NCBI RefSeq assembly: GCF_022271435.1
Contig: NZ_JAFIQY010000004.1
Coordinates: 248,001-312,000, forward strand
Direction: 5' to 3'
DNA: 64,000 nt
From: Streptomyces monomycini
Lineage (GTDB): Bacteria > Actinomycetota > Actinomycetes > Streptomycetales > Streptomycetaceae
Position 1 is the first letter of the stretch; the number at the start of each line of letters is the position of its first letter. The notes under the pieces are model-generated. The model saw only the letters and a program-made list of their open reading frames with translations, was not told where the DNA came from and ran no database searches. Positions 55,070-64,000 of the stretch are shown piece after piece. The position numbers were made by a program, and so were the translations under genes.

Positions 55070-56338
55070 ATGGACGCCACCAACGTACGTGATCTGCTCT
55101 ATTACCCGGTCAGCGCCCAGAAGATGGTGCGCGGCGAAGGGGTCTACCTTTACGACGAGGACGGCAACGAATACCTCGACTGCGCCTCCGCCACCTTCAA
55201 CCTCAGCCTCGGGTACTCCCACCCGGCGGTCATCCAGGCGATGAAGGACCAGCTGGACGTCTTCACCCACCTGACCTCCTCCGTGCAGAGCGACCCGATC
55301 AACGGCCTGGTGCGCCGGCTGGTGGAGGTCTCCCCCGGCAACCTGACCAAGGTCCACCCGAAGGTCTCCGGCGGTTCCACCGCCAACGAGGGCGCCATCA
55401 AGATGGCGCAGCACGCCACGGGACGCTCGGAGGTCATCTCCCTTTTCCGCAGCCACCTCGGGCAGACCATGATGATGACCTCGATGTCGGGCAACGCCTT
55501 CCGCAAGGAGCCGTTCCCCTCGCTCTTCCCGCGCACCCTCCAGGTGCCGGACCCGTACTGCTTCCGCTGCTTCTACGGGCAGCAGCAGGGCAGTTGCGGG
55601 ATGATGTGCGTGGACCGCATCGAGGACTTCCTGGAGTACGCCAGCACTGGGCAGGTCGCCGCCATCATGGTGGAGCCGATCTCCGGCAACGGCGGCAACA
55701 TCGTCCCGCCGGACGGCTATTTCCAGAAGCTGCGGGCCTTCTGCGACGAGCACGACATCGTGCTGATCTTCGACGAGATCCAGACCGGCATCGGCCGTAC
55801 GGGCCGGATGTTCGCGGCGCAGCACTTCGACGTGGAGCCGGACGCCATCACCACCGCGAAGGGGCTCGGCGGTTCGGGCGCGCAGGTCGCGGCGATCCTG
55901 ACCAACGAGCGGCTGGCGGGCCTGCCGGCCAACCACCACTCCTTCACCTACGGCGCCAACCTGCTGGCGGCCTCGGCGGCCAACGTCACCCTCGACATCG
56001 TCCGGCAGTCGGAGTTCCTGGCCAACGTCCGGGCCACCGGCAACCTCATCCTCGGCCGGCTCGCGGACATGCGGACCCGCTACCCGGCCGTCGCCGACGT
56101 GCGCGGCGTCGGCCTCATGATCGGTTTCGAGATCGCGCACCCCGACGGCAAGCCCGCCGTCAAGCTGACCAACCACCTGGCGAGCGCGGCCGGGCAGCAC
56201 GGACTGATCCTGCGCACCTCCCGGTACGGCTACGGCAATGTCCTCAAGATCCGGCCGCCGCTGATCCTCACCCTCGACCAGGCCGAGCTGCTCTGCGACC
56301 GCCTGGAGAACCTCTTCCGCGCGGAGCTGGCCGCATGA
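55070..56338 (+). CDS. Class III aminotransferase
   Basis: A 422-residue PLP-dependent fold type I aminotransferase of the omega-amino-acid/ornithine group. It has GSTANEGAIKMAQHATGR, the acidic IFDEIQTGIGRTGRM and the PLP-binding Lys in TTAKGLGGSG. A cysteine-rich insert PYCFRCFYGQQQGSCGMMC near residue 165 is unusual and could bind a metal. ATG at 55070 follows GAGGAG. It starts an operon with a phosphatase-like and a dehydrogenase gene, all coupled by ATGA. The substrate is not known; an amino sugar, cyclitol or amino acid derivative would fit the neighbours. Confidence 0.88.
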   Translation: MDATNVRDLLYYPVSAQKMVRGEGVYLYDEDGNEYLDCASATFNLSLGYSHPAVIQAMKDQLDVFTHLTSSVQSDPINGLVRRLVEVSPGNLTKVHPKVSGGSTANEGAIKMAQHATGRSEVISLFRSHLGQTMMMTSMSGNAFRKEPFPSLFPRTLQVPDPYCFRCFYGQQQGSCGMMCVDRIEDFLEYASTGQVAAIMVEPISGNGGNIVPPDGYFQKLRAFCDEHDIVLIFDEIQTGIGRTGRMFAAQHFDVEPDAITTAKGLGGSGAQVAAILTNERLAGLPANHHSFTYGANLLAASAANVTLDIVRQSEFLANVRATGNLILGRLADMRTRYPAVADVRGVGLMIGFEIAHPDGKPAVKLTNHLASAAGQHGLILRTSRYGYGNVLKIRPPLILTLDQAELLCDRLENLFRAELAA

Positions 56339-57297
56339 CCCGGCTGAAGAGCCTGCTGACGGGCCTGGGGCAGCACGTCAGGACCGAGCTGACGGCCTAC
56401 GCCGACCGGGGCCTGGCCCGGCAGGTGCACGGTGACTCCCCCGGCGGCGACGCGCAGTTCGACGTGGACGAGGTGGCCGAGCGGGCCGTGCTGACGTATC
56501 TGCGCGAGCACGCGGACGTACCGCTCGCGGTCTACACCGAGGACGGCTCGCTGGTCGAGCTGGCCCCCGACCCGCGGTACGTGCTGGTCGTGGACCCCAT
56601 CGACGGCACCCGGCCGACCTCGGCCGGACTGGAGATGGGCATGGTCTCGATCGCCGCGGCGCCGCTGGCGGGGCCCGCGCCGACGCTGGACGACGTCACC
56701 GCGGCGTACCTGCTGGAGATCAAATCGGGGGCGTGGATCTACGGTGACGACGACGAAGGGCTGACGCACGGCGGCTTCCCGCACGCGCTGCCCCGGCTGA
56801 GCCGGACCATTGACCCGGCGAAGATGTTCTGGTCGATCGAGTTCAACGGCCACCCCATGCACCTGATGACGGCGGCCTACGCGCATCTGGTGGACCGGTC
56901 CGCCAACACCGGCGGCATCTTCGTGTTCAACAGCGCCACCTTCTCGATCTCCCGCATCATCACCGGCCAGCTCGACGCGTACGTGGACATCGGCAACCGC
57001 GTCCTGCGCGACCACCCGGCGACCGAGGCGGACTTCCTCGCGGCCGGGCGCGGCTCGATCCTGCACCTGTTCCCGTACGACATCGCCGCCGCGGCCTACC
57101 TCGCCAAGCGCGCCGGGGTCACCATCACCGACGCGTACGGCGCGGACCTGGGGACCACCCAGCTGCTCGACCTGGACCCGATGAACCAGAAGTCGTGCAT
57201 CGCGGCGGCCACCCCCCAGCTGCACAAGGAACTGCTCGGCGCCATCCGGTGGGACCTCCCCGGCGCCGCCCCCACCAGCGCAGGAGGAACCCGATGA
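56335..57297 (+). CDS. Inositol-monophosphatase-family enzyme
   Basis: A 320-residue member of the Mg-dependent lithium-sensitive phosphatase superfamily. The first acidic ligand is in AVYTEDGSL, the signature is VVDPIDGTRPTSAGLEMGMVS, and the later Asp occurs in FPYDIAAAAYLAKRAGV. The expected WxxDxxxG is replaced by FPYDIAAAAYL, as in some divergent members. It overlaps both neighbours by four bases. It probably removes a phosphate from a cyclitol, sugar or nucleotide intermediate made or used with the aminotransferase and dehydrogenase. Confidence 0.85.
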   Translation: MTRLKSLLTGLGQHVRTELTAYADRGLARQVHGDSPGGDAQFDVDEVAERAVLTYLREHADVPLAVYTEDGSLVELAPDPRYVLVVDPIDGTRPTSAGLEMGMVSIAAAPLAGPAPTLDDVTAAYLLEIKSGAWIYGDDDEGLTHGGFPHALPRLSRTIDPAKMFWSIEFNGHPMHLMTAAYAHLVDRSANTGGIFVFNSATFSISRIITGQLDAYVDIGNRVLRDHPATEADFLAAGRGSILHLFPYDIAAAAYLAKRAGVTITDAYGADLGTTQLLDLDPMNQKSCIAAATPQLHKELLGAIRWDLPGAAPTSAGGTR

Positions 57298-58310
57298 AGG
57301 CCCTGATCCTGAACGAGCGGCGCGCGGTGTCGCTGGTCGACCATCCGAAGCCGGCGGCCTCGGCGCCCACCGACGTGGTGATACGGGTCGTGCAGACCGG
57401 CATCTGCGGCACCGACCGCAGTGTGCTGGTGGGCAAGTTCCCCGCCGAGCCGGGTGTGGTGATGGGACACGAGGCGGTCGGCACCGTGGACGCGGTGGGA
57501 TCGGCGGTGACCGCGCACAAACCGGGTGACCGCGTCATCATCAACCCGACGCTCTACTGCGGCGGTTGCCCGTCGTGCCTGCGCGGGCACTGGGATTTCT
57601 GTGCCAACAAGGCCGGTACGGAGGTCGGGCTCGACCTGGACGGCGCGTTCGCCGAGTTCATCCGGCTGCCCGAGCGTTTCGTCCACACCCTGCCCGAGGG
57701 CATGGACTTCGACCGCGCGGTGGTCGTGGAGCCGCTGGCGTGCGCGCTGAACAACATCGAGGCGGGCCGGCTGGAGGCCGGCGAGACCGCGGTGATCGTC
57801 GGCGGCGGGCCGGTGGGCGTGGTCTGCGCGATGGCGGCCCGGCACTACGGTGCCCGGGTCCTGCTGATCGAGCCGGACCCGTACCGGCAGGAGCTGTGCC
57901 GCACGGTGTTCGCGCGGGACGGTGACGGCCGGGTGACCGTGCACACGCCGGACGACCCGGACCTCGCCGGGCGCGGTGACGTGGTCGTCGACACCGTGGG
58001 CAGTCTGCTGGAGCAGAGCCTGGGCTACGCCGCGGTCCGCGGCCGTGTGGTGATCATGGGCTACAACAGCAAGGCGTCGGCCACCGTGCGGCCGCTGGAG
58101 ATCCTTCAGCGCGGACTGCAGATCATCGGGGCCGGTGACTACAACAGCCAGGTGTTCCCGAAGGCGATCGAGCTGGCCCGGTGGCTGCCGCTGGAGCGCC
58201 TGGTGACCCACCGCTTCCCGCTGGAGGAGCACAAGGCGGCGTTCGCCGCGCTGGCCGCGGCGCCCGAGACCCCGTACTCCGCGCTCAAGGTGGTGCTCGT
58301 ACCGGAGTGA
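57294..58310 (+). CDS. Zinc-binding alcohol dehydrogenase
   Basis: A 338-residue medium-chain dehydrogenase. Catalytic zinc ligands: Cys in GICGTDRS, GHEAVG, and the Glu/Asp region; structural zinc cysteines in CGGCPSCLRGHWDFC. The NAD(P)-binding Rossmann motif is VIVGGGPVGVVCAMAA. It resembles threonine/sorbitol dehydrogenases. ATG at 57294 overlaps the previous stop (ATGA) and a GGAGG is nearby. It ends the three-gene operon and probably oxidises a secondary alcohol before or after transamination. Confidence 0.9.
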   Translation: MKALILNERRAVSLVDHPKPAASAPTDVVIRVVQTGICGTDRSVLVGKFPAEPGVVMGHEAVGTVDAVGSAVTAHKPGDRVIINPTLYCGGCPSCLRGHWDFCANKAGTEVGLDLDGAFAEFIRLPERFVHTLPEGMDFDRAVVVEPLACALNNIEAGRLEAGETAVIVGGGPVGVVCAMAARHYGARVLLIEPDPYRQELCRTVFARDGDGRVTVHTPDDPDLAGRGDVVVDTVGSLLEQSLGYAAVRGRVVIMGYNSKASATVRPLEILQRGLQIIGAGDYNSQVFPKAIELARWLPLERLVTHRFPLEEHKAAFAALAAAPETPYSALKVVLVPE

Positions 58311-58744
58311 CAGGTCCGGCCCCGGACTCTTCCGGCCGGCCCGCGAGGCCGGCCGGAAGAGCCGTCGATGGAAGAGCCGTCGGCCGGACGACCGTCAGGA
58401 AGCACCGTCAGGAGAAGTCGACGGCGGCCGGCGACGAGCAGGGCGTACTGCACCCACACGGTGCTGCGCCGTGCCCGGTAGCTCATCGGGACGGCTAGCG
58501 CGGTCAGACCGGAGACGAGGGACAGCCACATGACCGTCTGGGCCACGCCCACCAGCGGCCCGCTCGCCCCGTCACCGCTGTACGCCTGGTTGAGGACCAC
58601 GATCGCGAACAGCACGTACGCGACGCCGAGCAGCGGGATGCCGAGGGCGGCGAACACCCGCAGCGCGGTCGTGGACGGTGCGAACGGATCGGGCGCGGAC
58701 GACGACAGGTCGGCGGCGGCGGACGAAGGGGCTGATGCGTTCAT
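58139..58744 (-). CDS. Possible small membrane protein, C-terminus doubtful
   Basis: The first 110 codons from ATG at 58744 encode three hydrophobic segments (VFAALGIPLLGVAYVLFAIVVL, then VMWLSLVSGLTALAVPM, then VWVQYALLVAG), which looks real. The remaining frame is Arg/Gly/Ser-rich and runs 172 bases antisense into the dehydrogenase gene. A one-base shift near 58425 would end the protein naturally at TGA 58410-58408. So I trust only about 58425-58744. The function is unknown. Confidence 0.45.
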   Translation of the reverse strand: MNASAPSSAAADLSSSAPDPFAPSTTALRVFAALGIPLLGVAYVLFAIVVLNQAYSGDGASGPLVGVAQTVMWLSLVSGLTALAVPMSYRARRSTVWVQYALLVAGRRRLLLTVLPDGRPADGSSIDGSSGRPRGPAGRVRGRTCHSGTSTTLSAEYGVSGAAASAANAALCSSSGKRWVTRRSSGSHRASSIAFGNTWLL

Positions 58745-58824
58745 GATCCCCAGCCTGCCCGCAACGGCACGGCACGGTATCGGGGCGGGTACTCAGAGGC
58801 GGGGGCACGCGTACTCAGTGCCCG

Positions 58825-58960
58825 TCAGGTCTCGTACGTGTGGACCCCACGCCCCGTCCTGCGCCCCAGCAGCCCCGCCGCCGCCATGCGCTGGAGCAGC
58901 GGCGGCGGGGCGTACAGCGGTTCCTCGAACTCGTCGTAGAGGGACGGCGCGCTCCAAGAC
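58825..58960 (-). pseudogene. C-terminal remnant of a 3-hydroxyacyl-CoA dehydrogenase
   Basis: About 42 codons ending at TGA 58827-58825 read SLYDEFEEPLYAPPPLLQRM and then GLLGRRTGRGVHTY. This is the usual end of 3-hydroxybutyryl-CoA dehydrogenases (PP.L..MV.AG.LG.K.GRGF). No start, NAD-binding domain or catalytic part is present. It lies 30 bases past the aceA stop. A GGGACGGC/GCCGTCCC pair borders the junction, so a deletion seems to have removed most of the gene. Confidence 0.7.
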
Positions 58961-58990
58961 CGCCTCTGGGACCGTCTTCAGCAGCCGTCC

Positions 58991-60289
<1,299 letters not shown>

Positions 60290-60337
60290 GACCATCTCCC
60301 GGTTGTTCGCTCGGACCACTGTGCTGGGTGGTGGACT

Positions 60338-60402
60338 GCTGAAGTGGGTCGCTGAGGTGGGTTGCTCAGGTGGGTTGCTGAGGTGGGTTGCTGAGGTGGG
60401 TT
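60338..60402. repeat. Five tandem 13-bp repeats between aceA and the RamB-type gene
   Basis: Five units of GCTGAGGTGGGTT at 60338, 60351, 60364, 60377 and 60390; the first and third have one or two changes, and a partial sixth follows. They lie in the leader of aceA on the minus strand (AACCCACCTCAGC). They could be regulator sites or a slippage-prone satellite. Confidence 0.85.
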
Positions 60403-60424
60403 GCTGGTGAAGGGTGCGAATTCT

Positions 60425-60457
60425 CGGCACCGGGTGCACCCGGTGCACCCGGTGCCG
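60425..60457. repeat. Nested palindrome between aceA and the RamB-type gene
   Basis: The stretch consists of three overlapping copies of CACCCGGTGC-type units and reads the same in reverse complement over most of its length (CGGCACCGGGTGCACC and its complement). It is next to the 13-bp repeats. It could be an operator or a terminator-like stem. Confidence 0.6.
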
Positions 60458-60688
60458 TAACAGCGCCACGAACTGCTGAGGTGCGGCCCGCCGGAGGTCC
60501 CGGTGGCGGGGTGAGCAATGCTGCCGGGGGCCGCACTGCCGACTCTGACAGTGGCACTACGTGCCATCAACGGTGGACCGTAGCCAAGTTCTGCCCATCT
60601 TGTGCCGCCCTTCTGCCAAGGTTGCGAAGGCCCGTGGCAGCCGTACGGCGGCTAGGGTGAGCCGGGCGGCAGCGACGGAGGGGGCACC

Positions 60689-62098
60689 ATGAGCAAGATC
60701 TACGCCGGGGCGCGGCTGCGCCGGCTGCGGGAGGAGCGCGGGCTGAGCCAGGCCGCGCTGGCCCGTCTGCTGGCCATCTCGCCCAGCTACCTGAACCAGA
60801 TGGAGCACGACTCCCGGCCGCTGACCGTGCCCGTACTGCTGCGGCTGACCGAGTCCTTCGGGGTGGACCCCGGCTTCTTCTCCGAACGCGACACCAGCCG
60901 GGTGCTGGCCGACCTGCGCGAGGCGCTGGCCGACGAGCTGGCGGCCGGCCGGGTCTCCCCCACCGACCTGTCCGAACTCGCCTCCCGGCAACCCGCGGTG
61001 GCGTCGGTGCTGCTCGGACTCGGGCGGCGCAACCTGGCGCTGACCGAGCGGCTGGCGGAGGTGGCGGAGGGCCGGGACGGCGGCGGCACCGATCCGGCTG
61101 CGCCGCTCTCCCCGCACGAGGAGATCCGCGAGTTCTTCTACCGGCGGCAGAACTATCTGCACGAGGCGGACACCGCCGCCGAGGAACTCGCCGCCGAGCT
61201 GGGTGTCCGCCCCGGTGAGGTGGGACGCGCCCTGACCGCCCGGCTCACCGCACGGCACGGCATACGGCTCGTCGACACACCCGACGGGCCGCTGCACCAC
61301 TACGATCCGTCCGCCCGGGTGCTGCGCCTGTCGGCGGGGCTGCGGCCCGGGCAGCGCGCCTTCCGCATGGCGACCCAGCTGGCGCTGCTGGAGGCCGGCG
61401 AGGAGCTGTCGCGGCTCGCCTCCGAGGACTTCGAGGAGGGCACGACGGCCTGGTCGCTGGCGAGGATCGGGGTCGCCAACTACTTCGCGGCGGCGCTGGT
61501 GCTGCCGTACGGCCCGTTCCACGCCGCGGCCGAGGAGCTGCGGTACGACATCGAGCGGCTGACCGACCGGTTCGGCCTCGGGTACGAGACGGTGTGCCAC
61601 CGGCTGAGCACCCTGCAACGGCCGCGCCGGCGCGGAGTCCCGTTCTCCTTCGTCCGCGTCGACCGGGCCGGCAACATGTCCAAGCGGCAGTCCGCCACCG
61701 GCTTCCACTTCTCCCGGGCGGGCGGTACCTGCCCGCTGTGGAACGTCTACGAGGCGTTCACCGCGCCCAGCCGTATCCACGTACAGATAGCCGCCATGCC
61801 GGACGGCCGCCGCTATCTGTGGACGGCCCGCACCGTCACCCGGCACCGCGGCGGCTGGGGCGATCCCGGCAAGACCTTCGCCGTCGGCCTCGGCTGCGAG
61901 ATCCGGCACGCCTCCCGGCTGGTCTACTCCGACGGCCTCGACCTGGACAACGCCGGCGCCGCCACCCCGATCGGCATGGGCTGCCGGGTCTGCGAACGCC
62001 TGGAGTGCCCGCAGCGCGCCGTGCCGCCCCTCGGCCGTGCGCTGGCCATCGACGAGAACAGCAGCACGTTCGTGCCGTACCCGGTGCGGGAGGGCTGA
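60689..62098 (+). CDS. RamB/ScfR-type short-chain fatty acyl-CoA regulator
   Basis: A 469-residue regulator. The N-terminus is an XRE helix-turn-helix (LRRLREERGLSQAALARLLA, SPSYLNQME), the middle a degenerate IrrE-like region (RAFRMATQLALLEAGEEL), and the C-terminus a DUF2083 domain with the cysteine pair GCRVCERLEC. Such proteins (RamB in corynebacteria, ScfR in others) control glyoxylate-cycle and propionate genes by sensing short acyl-CoA. ATG at 60689 follows GGAGGGGG. It is divergent from aceA, its likely target. Confidence 0.9.
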   Translation: MSKIYAGARLRRLREERGLSQAALARLLAISPSYLNQMEHDSRPLTVPVLLRLTESFGVDPGFFSERDTSRVLADLREALADELAAGRVSPTDLSELASRQPAVASVLLGLGRRNLALTERLAEVAEGRDGGGTDPAAPLSPHEEIREFFYRRQNYLHEADTAAEELAAELGVRPGEVGRALTARLTARHGIRLVDTPDGPLHHYDPSARVLRLSAGLRPGQRAFRMATQLALLEAGEELSRLASEDFEEGTTAWSLARIGVANYFAAALVLPYGPFHAAAEELRYDIERLTDRFGLGYETVCHRLSTLQRPRRRGVPFSFVRVDRAGNMSKRQSATGFHFSRAGGTCPLWNVYEAFTAPSRIHVQIAAMPDGRRYLWTARTVTRHRGGWGDPGKTFAVGLGCEIRHASRLVYSDGLDLDNAGAATPIGMGCRVCERLECPQRAVPPLGRALAIDENSSTFVPYPVREG

Positions 62099-62198
62099 CG
62101 GACGTACGCGGACGCCGCAGCCTCGTCCGGGGCCCTGGCGGATCACCGGCACCCCTGGACTTACTAGGACGTCCAACTATATGTTCGTGCCGTAGGCC

Positions 62199-62345
62199 CG
62201 CGGTGCAGGGAAGCCGGTGCGAATCCGGCGTGGTCCCGCCACTGTGACCGGGGAGTGCGACGTCGAGCAACACGCCACTGACGCGGGTGCGTCGGGAAGG
62301 CGGGCGGCGCACGGTGATCCGGAAGCCAGGATACCGGCCGCGGGT
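62199..62345 (+). ncRNA. Cobalamin (B12) riboswitch
   Basis: The conserved elements are in order: GGTGCAGGGAAGCCGGTGCG at 62201-62220, AATCCGGC, the B12 box TGGTCCCGCCACTGTGACCG at 62231-62250, and the closing GGAAGCCAGGATACCGGCC at 62321-62339. It faces a 26-codon ORF and then mmsA. Adenosylcobalamin binding normally shuts off translation or transcription of the gene downstream. Confidence 0.93.
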
Positions 62346-62368
62346 GTTGTTCCGTGTTGTCCACGAGG

Positions 62369-62449
62369 ATGGAGCAGACACGCATGGCACCGGTGCGTAC
62401 CCCCAGCCCAGGTGATCCGGCCCGGCCCGCGGCACCGCCCGCGCGCTGA
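62369..62449 (+). CDS. Possible leader peptide after the cobalamin riboswitch
   Basis: A 26-codon frame from ATG 62369 (second in-frame ATG at 62384) encoding a Pro/Ala/Arg-rich peptide, RTPSPGDPARPAAPPAR at the end. GAGG lies directly before it. It sits between the riboswitch and mmsA. It may couple riboswitch state to downstream translation or may be chance. Confidence 0.35.
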   Translation: MEQTRMAPVRTPSPGDPARPAAPPAR

Positions 62450-62561
62450 CGGTTCCACGCCTTCGCGTCCCACGGCCCCGCCACGGTCCGCGCGCCACCC
62501 GCGCCGCCCGTGGGCCCGGCCGTGCCATCCCCGGATCTCACCTGACGAGAGCAGGCCTTCC

Positions 62562-64000
62562 ATGGTCCGAGAACTGACCCACTTCATCGGCGGCGAGCAC
62601 GTACCGGGAACATCGGGTGCCTACGGCGATGTGTACGACCCCAACACCGGCACCGTGCAGGCCCGGGTCCCGCTGGCGGACCGGGCCGGGACGACGGCCG
62701 CGATCGCCGACGCCGCGGCGGCCCAGCCCGAGTGGGGCGAGTGGAACCCGCAGCGGCGCGCCCGCGTGCTGCTCACCTTCCTGCGCCTGGTCGAGGGCGA
62801 GCGCGAGTCACTGGCCCGGCTGCTGTCGAGCGAGCACGGCAAGACGGTCGCGGACGCGCACGGCGACCTCCAGCGCGGCCTGGAGGTGGTGGAGTTCGCG
62901 GCCGGCATCCCGCACCTGCTCAAGGGCGAGTTCACCGACAACGCCGGGACCGGCATCGACGTGCACTCGCTGCGCCGCCCGATCGGCGTGGTGGCCGGGA
63001 TCACCCCGTTCAACTTCCCGGCGATGATCCCGCTGTGGAAGGCCGCGCCGGCCATCGCCTGCGGCAACGCGTTCATTCTGAAGCCGTCCGAGCGGGCCCC
63101 GTCCGTACCGCTGCGGCTCGCCGAGCTGTTCCTGGAGGCGGGCCTGCCGCCGGGCATCCTCAATGTCGTGCACGGCGGCAAGGAGTCGGTGGACACGCTG
63201 CTGGAGGACCCGCGCGTCGAGGCACTCGGCTTCGTCGGGTCGACGCCGATCGCCGCGCACATCTACGCGACGGCCGCCGCGCACGGCAAGCGCGCCCAGT
63301 GCTTCGGCGGCGCCAAGAACCACCTGATCGTGATGCCGGACGCCGACCTCGACCAGGTGGTGGACGCGCTGGTCGGCGCCGGGTACGGCTCGGCGGGCGA
63401 GCGCTGCATGGCGATCTCGGTCGCCGTACCGGTGGGCGAGGAGACCGCCGACGCGCTGGTGGCACGGCTCAAGGAGCGGGTCGGCACACTGCGCATCGGC
63501 CGTTCCGACGACCCGCACGCCGACTTCGGGCCGCTGGTGAGCCGTGACGCGCTGGACCGGGTCCGCGCCTATGTGGACCTCGGTGTCACCGAGGGCGCGG
63601 AACTCGTCGTGGACGGGCGCGGCTTCACCCTGCCCGGCCACGAGGACGGCTTCTTCGCCGGCGCGTCGCTCTTCGACCGGGTCACCCCGGACATGCGGAT
63701 CTACCAGGAGGAGATCTTCGGCCCGGTCCTGTCGGTGGTACGGGCGGCGGACTACGAGGAGGCGCTGCGGCTGCCCACGGAGCACCCGTACGGCAACGGC
63801 GTGGCCATCTTCACCCGCGACGGTGACACCGCGCGGGACTTCAGCCGCCGGGTGGACACCGGCATGATCGGCGTGAACGTGCCGATCCCGGTGCCGGTCG
63901 CGTACCACACCTTCGGCGGCTGGAAGCGGTCCGGCTTCGGCGACCTGAACCAGCACGGCCCGGACGCGATCCGCTTCTACACCCGTACGAAGACCGTCAC
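62562..64000 (+). CDS. mmsA: CoA-acylating methylmalonate-semialdehyde dehydrogenase MmsA (partial, C-terminus cut)
   Basis: 479 codons to the window edge; the family is about 500 residues, so only the end is missing. It converts methylmalonate semialdehyde to propionyl-CoA in valine and inositol catabolism. It has the aldehyde dehydrogenase fold with GVVAGITPFNFPAMIPLWK, ALGFVGSTPIAAHIY, the Glu region FGGAKNH, the catalytic Cys in GSAGERCMAIS and IYQEEIFGPVLSVVR. ATG at 62562 opens MVRELTHFIGGEHVPG. It follows a cobalamin riboswitch by 216 bases. The product propionyl-CoA feeds the B12-dependent methylmalonyl-CoA mutase, so B12 control would make sense. Confidence 0.9.
   Translation, partial: MVRELTHFIGGEHVPGTSGAYGDVYDPNTGTVQARVPLADRAGTTAAIADAAAAQPEWGEWNPQRRARVLLTFLRLVEGERESLARLLSSEHGKTVADAHGDLQRGLEVVEFAAGIPHLLKGEFTDNAGTGIDVHSLRRPIGVVAGITPFNFPAMIPLWKAAPAIACGNAFILKPSERAPSVPLRLAELFLEAGLPPGILNVVHGGKESVDTLLEDPRVEALGFVGSTPIAAHIYATAAAHGKRAQCFGGAKNHLIVMPDADLDQVVDALVGAGYGSAGERCMAISVAVPVGEETADALVARLKERVGTLRIGRSDDPHADFGPLVSRDALDRVRAYVDLGVTEGAELVVDGRGFTLPGHEDGFFAGASLFDRVTPDMRIYQEEIFGPVLSVVRAADYEEALRLPTEHPYGNGVAIFTRDGDTARDFSRRVDTGMIGVNVPIPVPVAYHTFGGWKRSGFGDLNQHGPDAIRFYTRTKTV

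Noticed and set aside
60339..60412. A CRISPR-like array
   Set aside because: The 13-base units are directly adjacent with no spacers.

Overview
The window is high-GC actinobacterial DNA and almost certainly a Streptomyces chromosome. Gene starts are often GTG, coupled genes overlap by ATGA/GTGA, and the gene content is streptomycete: Rok7B7, NgcEFG, an XRE-MurA fusion and a RamB-type regulator. From memory, the order xylF - rok7B7 - ngcGFE - acnA - murA2 matches the SCO6009 to SCO5998 segment of S. coelicolor, here with extra genes between acnA and murA2.

Layout. 1-5.4 kb (minus): start of xylF, the ROK regulator rok7B7 and the N-acetylglucosamine/chitobiose ABC importer ngcEFG. 5.8-10.3 kb (plus): a secreted GH92 alpha-mannosidase and a secreted FG-GAP repeat protein. 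10.5-13.3 kb: aconitase (minus), divergent from an iron-siderophore ABC importer (13.5-17.5 kb) across an intergenic region with two iron-box-like sequences. 17.6-26.4 kb: an excisionase-fold regulator with an alpha/beta hydrolase, a full-length DnaE that looks like a paralogue of the replicative enzyme, a LysR regulator, an NDH-2-like flavoprotein, and a DUF1648/GntR pair. 26.5-28.0 kb: murA2 with an N-terminal XRE domain.

28.05-45.06 kb is an accessory island inserted just downstream of murA2. Its ends are direct repeats containing a long hairpin and phased CTGGGACTT iterons. It holds a tyrosine integrase with an apparent CTG start, an Xis-like gene, a decayed second integrase, and a type I restriction-modification cassette (fused HsdM-HsdS plus HsdR) bracketed by two copies of the 3' half of a tRNA-Arg(CCG). 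It also holds a very large Hsp90/sacsin-like ATPase whose C-terminal DUF3883 (NO VEIN, PD-(D/E)XK-like) domain lies in another frame. A piece of a second integrase lies beyond the right end. This is a defence island and the best candidate for something poorly described.

45.1-58.8 kb: a DEAD-box RNA helicase; a TerY-P-like triad (vWA protein, PP2C phosphatase, kinase with membrane segment and helix-hairpin-helix); an MFS transporter coupled to an EIIA-like protein that lacks the phospho-histidine; a DeoR regulator and a HAD hydrolase whose promoter and the MFS promoter share an ACGCACAC/GTGTGCGT palindrome; and a translationally coupled operon of class III aminotransferase, inositol-monophosphatase-like enzyme and Zn-alcohol dehydrogenase of unknown product. 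58.8-64 kb: a hydroxyacyl-CoA dehydrogenase remnant, isocitrate lyase, a divergent RamB/ScfR-type regulator, a cobalamin riboswitch with a 26-codon leader ORF, and the start of mmsA, which runs off the window.
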